From JTS-RE9 sp964649195 (lineage in GTDB: Bacteria; Planctomycetota; Phycisphaerae; Phycisphaerales; Phycisphaeraceae): a stretch of DNA of 26,591 nt. Each line of letters begins with the position of its first letter. The stretch's first letter is position 1. Made by a program: the position numbers and the translations under genes. Location of the stretch: positions 1 through 26,591 of the forward strand of contig CAZYPK010000060.1 of NCBI GenBank assembly GCA_964649195.1, in the 5' to 3' direction. Under the pieces are notes generated by a model. The model was not told where the DNA came from, ran no database searches, and worked only from the letters and a program-made list of their open reading frames with translations. Shown here piece after piece: positions 23,173-26,591 of the stretch.

Positions 23173-24024
23173 TCAGTTCACGGTTTCCCGCAGGTTCATG
23201 CCGGTGGTGGCCAGGCCGCGCAGCGCCGTTTCCCGAACGAAGGCTTCCCGGTCATCGGTGCGAGAGTTGTGCAGGTGGCGGTAGATTTTCGCGGCCTGGG
23301 CTTTCCTGCCGGCGGCGACGAGGTTCTCGGCGAGAAGCAGGCAGTTCTTCACCGACTTGATCCGTTCCCAGCCTTCGCCGGCGGTGGCCTTGATGAGCAG
23401 ATCGATCGACGCCTCATCGCCGATGGCCGCCAGACCGCGACATGCGGCGATGCGCGTGTCGCGGTCTCCATCGCCGGCGGCGGCGCGGAGCAGGCCGGCG
23501 GATTCCGCATCCTTGAGCGTGCCCAGTGCCTGCACCAAGGCGAGCTTCACGCGGCCGGCCGCCTTGGGCAACGCTTCACGCAGCGGCCCGGCGGCGCCAT
23601 CGCGGATCGCCAGCAGGGCGGCGCAGGCGGGATCGCAAAGTGCTTCATCGAGCAGCACTTTGCCGATGGATGGAGCGACCTCTTTCCCGCCGCACCACTG
23701 AATCTGCGAAAGCAGAAACGCCTGCACTTCTTTGGGCTTGTCACCGCCCAGCGGTGCGGCCAGCGCTGCGGTGAGCGCCACGCGGGCCGCATCATCCTTG
23801 AGGGTCCACAGGTGATGAATCAACGCATGAATCGCATGGCGGGCTTTGGAATCGATGGCCGGGTCACGATCGACAAGCATGTTCACCAGCCCTTCGAACG
23901 CGGGCTTGCCTCCTTTGTGCAGCACACCAATAGCCTGGTCCATCGCGGACTTGTCGGCATCGCTGAGCACGGGTGTCGCATCGGGAAACCTGGCGACGGC
24001 GGCCTGGATTTCTTCAGTGGTCAT
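23173..24024 (-). CDS. HEAT-repeat protein
   Basis: This 283-residue soluble protein is made of HEAT-type helical pairs. Clear units include DRDPAIDSKARHAIHALIHHL, AGRVKLALVQALGTLKDAESAGLL, DRDTRIAACRGLAAIGDEASIDLL and DREAFVRETALRGLAT. There is no signal peptide and no enzymatic motif, so a scaffold or binding role is likely. It is the last gene of a minus-strand cluster after the Tat oxidoreductase (gap 92 bases) and the DUF1080 protein. Proteins of this kind often accompany such sugar-oxidation genes in planctomycetes, as I recall. The start ATG 24024 fits the first helix. Confidence 0.8.
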   Translation of the reverse strand: MTTEEIQAAVARFPDATPVLSDADKSAMDQAIGVLHKGGKPAFEGLVNMLVDRDPAIDSKARHAIHALIHHLWTLKDDAARVALTAALAAPLGGDKPKEVQAFLLSQIQWCGGKEVAPSIGKVLLDEALCDPACAALLAIRDGAAGPLREALPKAAGRVKLALVQALGTLKDAESAGLLRAAAGDGDRDTRIAACRGLAAIGDEASIDLLIKATAGEGWERIKSVKNCLLLAENLVAAGRKAQAAKIYRHLHNSRTDDREAFVRETALRGLATTGMNLRETVN

Positions 24025-24116
24025 GGCGGTTCTTTTCGAATGGTGGATGGTGTCGTCGGGAGAGTCGTCCGCCCCTTGGGAGCGGCGAGAAACGGCGGTG
24101 TCGGATGATCTTCACA

Positions 24117-25361
24117 TCACAGATGCCAGGGGGCGCGCATCGGCTGGTTGACCAGGCGGTTGGCCTCCTCGTCGCCGATGAACTGTTCCTTCACCGGGTC
24201 GTAGTTGAGCTTGCGGCCAAGGCGGATGCCGATGTTGGCCAGGTTGACGATGCAGGCGGCGCGGTGGGCGGCCTCGGCGTTGCCGCCCGCGGGCTTGCGC
24301 GTCTTCACGGCTTCGGCGAAAGTCAGCAGCGGCTGGGGATCGGGCATCGCCTTGATCTTCTCCTGATCCTCCGGCGAAAGATCGTTCAGGCTCACGCCTC
24401 GCCCTTTCTTGCGCGAGTAAGGCTCACCCCATTCGCCGGACTCAAGCACGTAAGTCAACCCGTCAGCGAAGACCATCTCCACCCAACCCCACATCGCGGT
24501 GCATTCAGGATGCGGCGGCGGGGCGTAGGCCTCGATGGAGACGGGGCTGGTGTCATCCTTGCCGAACTCCCACTGCGTCGGATCGAAGTGATGCTGGCCC
24601 ATGTCGCTGAGTCCGCCGCCTTCGTAGTCCCAGTATTTGCGGTGGCTGCCGCCGAAGCGTTCGTGGACATAGGGCTTGAGCGGCGAAGGGCCGCAGTACA
24701 TGTCCCAGTCCAGGTGCGGCGGAGGCGATGCGGGCTTGAGCAGCGGCTTGCCCGACCATTCCTTCACCTTCAGCCCGCCTTTTTTGATGTGTACCGCCTG
24801 GCAGTCCTTAAGCAGGCCCGAGCGCATGATCTTGTGCTGGAGGATCTTGTCCTTGTTCCTGCTGGAGCCGAAGCGGCCGAAGGTGCCGATCTGGAAGATG
24901 CGGTTGTAGCGGTTGCTCGCCTCGACGACCGCGCGGCCCTCGGCGATGGTGCGCGTCATCGGCTTTTCGCAGAGCACATCCTTGCCCGCCTCCATCGCGG
25001 CGATGGTGATCAGGGCATGCCAGTGCGGCGGCGTGGCGATCACCACCACGTCAATGTCGTTGCGCTCGAGCACCCTGCGGAAATCGACGTAACGCTTCTT
25101 GTTGTCGTGGCTGCCGACCCACTTCACATCACACTCGGCGCGCAGCTCGACCGCGTGCCCTTTGCTTGCTTCGTTGAGTGTGCCCCGACTGCGGCCGCCC
25201 ACGCCGATCAGGGCCGCGCCGAGCGTTTCGCTGGGCGGCGTCTGCCCGGACTGCGCCACGCAGTGGCGCGGGACGATGTGGAACAGCGCCGGCGCCGTCG
25301 CGGCGACGGCGGAGGTTTTCAGGAAGCGGCGACGGGTGACGTTGTTGGAGGGATTGTTCAT
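24117..25361 (-). CDS. Tat-exported GFO/IDH/MocA family oxidoreductase
   Basis: This 414-residue protein starts at ATG 25361 with a twin-arginine signal (NNVTRRRFLKTSAVAATAPALF), which places it in the periplasm. The Rossmann motif is AALIGVGGRSRG, followed by DVVVIATPPHWHALITIAAMEAGKD and the family CEKPMTR with its expected catalytic Lys. The C-terminal domain has KYWDYEGGGLSDMGQHHFDPTQW, typical of the planctomycete subgroup. It likely oxidises or reduces a sugar at C3 with tightly bound NAD(P). It is preceded by the DUF1080 gene (gap about 108 bases, containing a repeat module) and followed by the HEAT gene. It is distinct from the oxidoreductase at 5461. Confidence 0.92.
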   Translation of the reverse strand: MNNPSNNVTRRRFLKTSAVAATAPALFHIVPRHCVAQSGQTPPSETLGAALIGVGGRSRGTLNEASKGHAVELRAECDVKWVGSHDNKKRYVDFRRVLERNDIDVVVIATPPHWHALITIAAMEAGKDVLCEKPMTRTIAEGRAVVEASNRYNRIFQIGTFGRFGSSRNKDKILQHKIMRSGLLKDCQAVHIKKGGLKVKEWSGKPLLKPASPPPHLDWDMYCGPSPLKPYVHERFGGSHRKYWDYEGGGLSDMGQHHFDPTQWEFGKDDTSPVSIEAYAPPPHPECTAMWGWVEMVFADGLTYVLESGEWGEPYSRKKGRGVSLNDLSPEDQEKIKAMPDPQPLLTFAEAVKTRKPAGGNAEAAHRAACIVNLANIGIRLGRKLNYDPVKEQFIGDEEANRLVNQPMRAPWHL

Positions 25362-25416
25362 GGCTGACCCGAGAGGGGGAAAATTCAAAATCCAATGGTC
25401 GATCATGGCACGGGCG

Positions 25417-25453
25417 GCACCCCGACGGTTCGCAGAGCCTCACCATCGGGCTT
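25417..25453. repeat. CCCGACGG...CCATCGGGC module
   Basis: GCACCCCGACGGTTCGCAGA and the next 17 bases, ending CCATCGGGCTT, match the nested module of copy A at 11958-11994 at about 32 of 37 bases. It lies in the gap between the DUF1080 gene and the oxidoreductase gene, without the AT-rich arms. Confidence 0.65.
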
Positions 25454-25469
25454 GATGATGAATCGTTGT

Positions 25470-26411
25470 TTAATCTTTCTCGACGATCCAGATGTTGCGA
25501 TAGGCGACGGGGTTGCCGTGGTCCTGGAGGTGGAGGTGTCCGTTGCCCTTGAAGTCGATGGGGAAGTCCTTGTGGATGACGACGCCGTTGTGTTTGACGG
25601 TGGCGACGGGTTTGGCGTCCTTGGCGTCGGCGGAGGGCAGGGTGACTTCGATGTCGTAGGTCTGCCAGGCGAGGGGCGGGAAGCACATGTTGACATCGGG
25701 TTCGCGCTTGCTGTAGAAGCCGCCGCATTCGTTGTTGCGTCCTTCGAGACCGAAGGAGTCGAGCACCTGCACCTCGGAGCCGCCGGCGAGATAGACGCCG
25801 CTGTTGGAGCGGCCCTGGCCCCGGGCGTAAGGCTGATAGCAGAGGCGGAATTCGAGGTGCAGGGTGAAGCCCTTGGTGAACTTGTGCTTGCTGTTCTGGC
25901 CGTGTCTGAGGAGTCCATCCGCGGTCTTGGTGCCGGGGTTGAAGTCGTTGGTTTCGCCATCGAAAAGGATGATCGCACCTTGCGGCGGCTTGGCGCCGAG
26001 CGTGGGACTCTTGCGTTCGACTTTCTTGATGGAGCCGGTGGCAAGGTGAAGCACGCCATCCTTGATGGTGGCGGGCTTTTCACTGGCGAACGTGACGACG
26101 CCATCCTTGAGCACGCCGGTGGCTTTTTCTTTCTTGTCGCCTTTCTTCCAGCCGCCTTCGGGGTCGCCCCCGGAGTCACCGGGCAGGCCGCCGTCGTAGA
26201 TGATCAGATCGAACTTGTCATCACCCAGGGCGACGACATGGGCGCCGAGCTTCTTGCCATTGATCTCACCGGCGTATTCGCCCTGGATCGCAAAGTCCGG
26301 CCCGGCCTTGGCGGGATCCGTGATCGCCGCCTTTTTGTCCTGGGCCATCGCCCAGGTGAAAGTAACCAGAAGAATCACGAGCGTGCGGAGGGTTGTCTGT
26401 TGCGTAAGCAT
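25470..26411 (-). CDS. Secreted DUF1080 protein (3-keto-disaccharide hydrolase family)
   Basis: This 313-residue exported protein has a signal peptide (TLRTLVILLVTFTWAMA/Q). The C-terminal half (about 140-313) is the DUF1080 concanavalin-like beta-sandwich, with GAIILFDGETNDF, FTLHLEFRLCYQPYARGQGRSNSGVYLAGGSEVQVLDSFG (positions about 183-222), AWQTYDIEVTLP and HLHLQDHGNPVAYRNIWI. Members are now linked to hydrolysis of 3-keto-glycosides made by GFO/IDH/MocA enzymes. The N-terminal part (about 25-135) is a smaller beta domain with EYAGEINGKKLGAHVVALGDDKF. AGGCG precedes ATG 26411. It is first in the cluster with the Tat oxidoreductase and HEAT protein. Confidence 0.9.
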   Translation of the reverse strand: MLTQQTTLRTLVILLVTFTWAMAQDKKAAITDPAKAGPDFAIQGEYAGEINGKKLGAHVVALGDDKFDLIIYDGGLPGDSGGDPEGGWKKGDKKEKATGVLKDGVVTFASEKPATIKDGVLHLATGSIKKVERKSPTLGAKPPQGAIILFDGETNDFNPGTKTADGLLRHGQNSKHKFTKGFTLHLEFRLCYQPYARGQGRSNSGVYLAGGSEVQVLDSFGLEGRNNECGGFYSKREPDVNMCFPPLAWQTYDIEVTLPSADAKDAKPVATVKHNGVVIHKDFPIDFKGNGHLHLQDHGNPVAYRNIWIVEKD

Positions 26412-26537
26412 GGCAGTCGCCTGAAGGAAAGAGAATGATTGGAACGCGGATGCGGTGCGATGAGTGTCGCCTTTGGTGGAATTGTGTCAATGGTCCGTTG
26501 GGTTACGGATGGAGATGGGGTGCCACACCACCCCGTG

Positions 26538-26591
26538 AGCCGCGACGTAACACGTCGCGGACGTGAGCGATGAGAATGGAGTGGCCATCGC
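26538..26591. repeat. Repeat family 1 element, cut by the window end
   Basis: The palindrome at 26540-26560 (CCGCGACGT-AAC-ACGTCGCGG) is followed by a stretch that matches copy 2 after its left palindrome, with about 25 of 30 bases the same up to CCATCGC. The right end of the element lies beyond the window. Confidence 0.75.

Noticed and set aside
23973..25367. A 464-codon open frame opposite the Tat oxidoreductase
   Set aside because: No ribosome site or recognisable domain; the opposite strand encodes a complete GFO/IDH/MocA protein.

Overview
The window looks like chromosomal DNA of a high-GC planctomycete, most likely class Phycisphaerae. This is inferred from gene content: two Tat-exported GFO/IDH/MocA oxidoreductases, a DUF1080 (3-keto-disaccharide hydrolase) protein, a prepilin-like protein with the H-X9-DG motif, M14 peptidases with inserted DxDG acidic loops, and lpxA showing a Gram-negative envelope. 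No rRNA, tRNA, CRISPR array or transposase gene was found.

Layout. Bases 1-4670 hold plus-strand genes: a NIF3-family protein, a sugar isomerase/epimerase-like TIM barrel, a helical possibly ferritin-like protein and a secreted EF-hand repeat protein closed by a good terminator. mscL (minus) and a Tat GFO/IDH/MocA oxidoreductase (plus) diverge at 5.2-5.5 kb. Bases 6.7-9.1 kb carry a probable restriction-modification island: a broken small gene, a complete C5-cytosine methyltransferase, and a translationally coupled protein that is probably the endonuclease. Its base composition looks less GC-rich than the neighbours. It converges on a HEAT-like DNA alkylation repair protein. Bases 10.1-13.8 kb are a two-gene minus-strand operon of secreted M14 carboxypeptidase-like proteins, one with an intact zinc site and one that has lost it. 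At 14.2-15.5 kb are a frameshifted H-X9-DG prepilin gene and a membrane-anchored zinc-ribbon protein. At 15.7-18.7 kb are a small cysteine-motif membrane protein, a secreted PDZ-like protein, a tiny and possibly leaderless membrane protein, and prfC. At 19.0-21.9 kb lie a DUF454 membrane protein and a large secreted alpha/beta hydrolase, followed by lpxA. The right end (23.2-26.4 kb) is a minus-strand cluster of DUF1080 protein, Tat oxidoreductase and HEAT-repeat protein, a plausible periplasmic 3-keto-sugar pathway.

The most striking feature is the intergenic DNA. It is filled with several families of small non-coding inverted-repeat elements (REP/MITE-like), each seen two to five times. In two families the hairpin stems differ between copies by paired, compensatory changes. 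A 132-bp element is present as two inverted copies about 94% identical on either side of the DUF454 gene. Some elements begin at the stop codon of the preceding gene. One AT-rich element supplies the hydrophobic core of the signal peptide of the active M14 peptidase. No mobilising enzyme lies in the window, so these would have to be moved in trans.

Functions are assigned by reading translated motifs and comparing with remembered families. Nothing was searched against a database.
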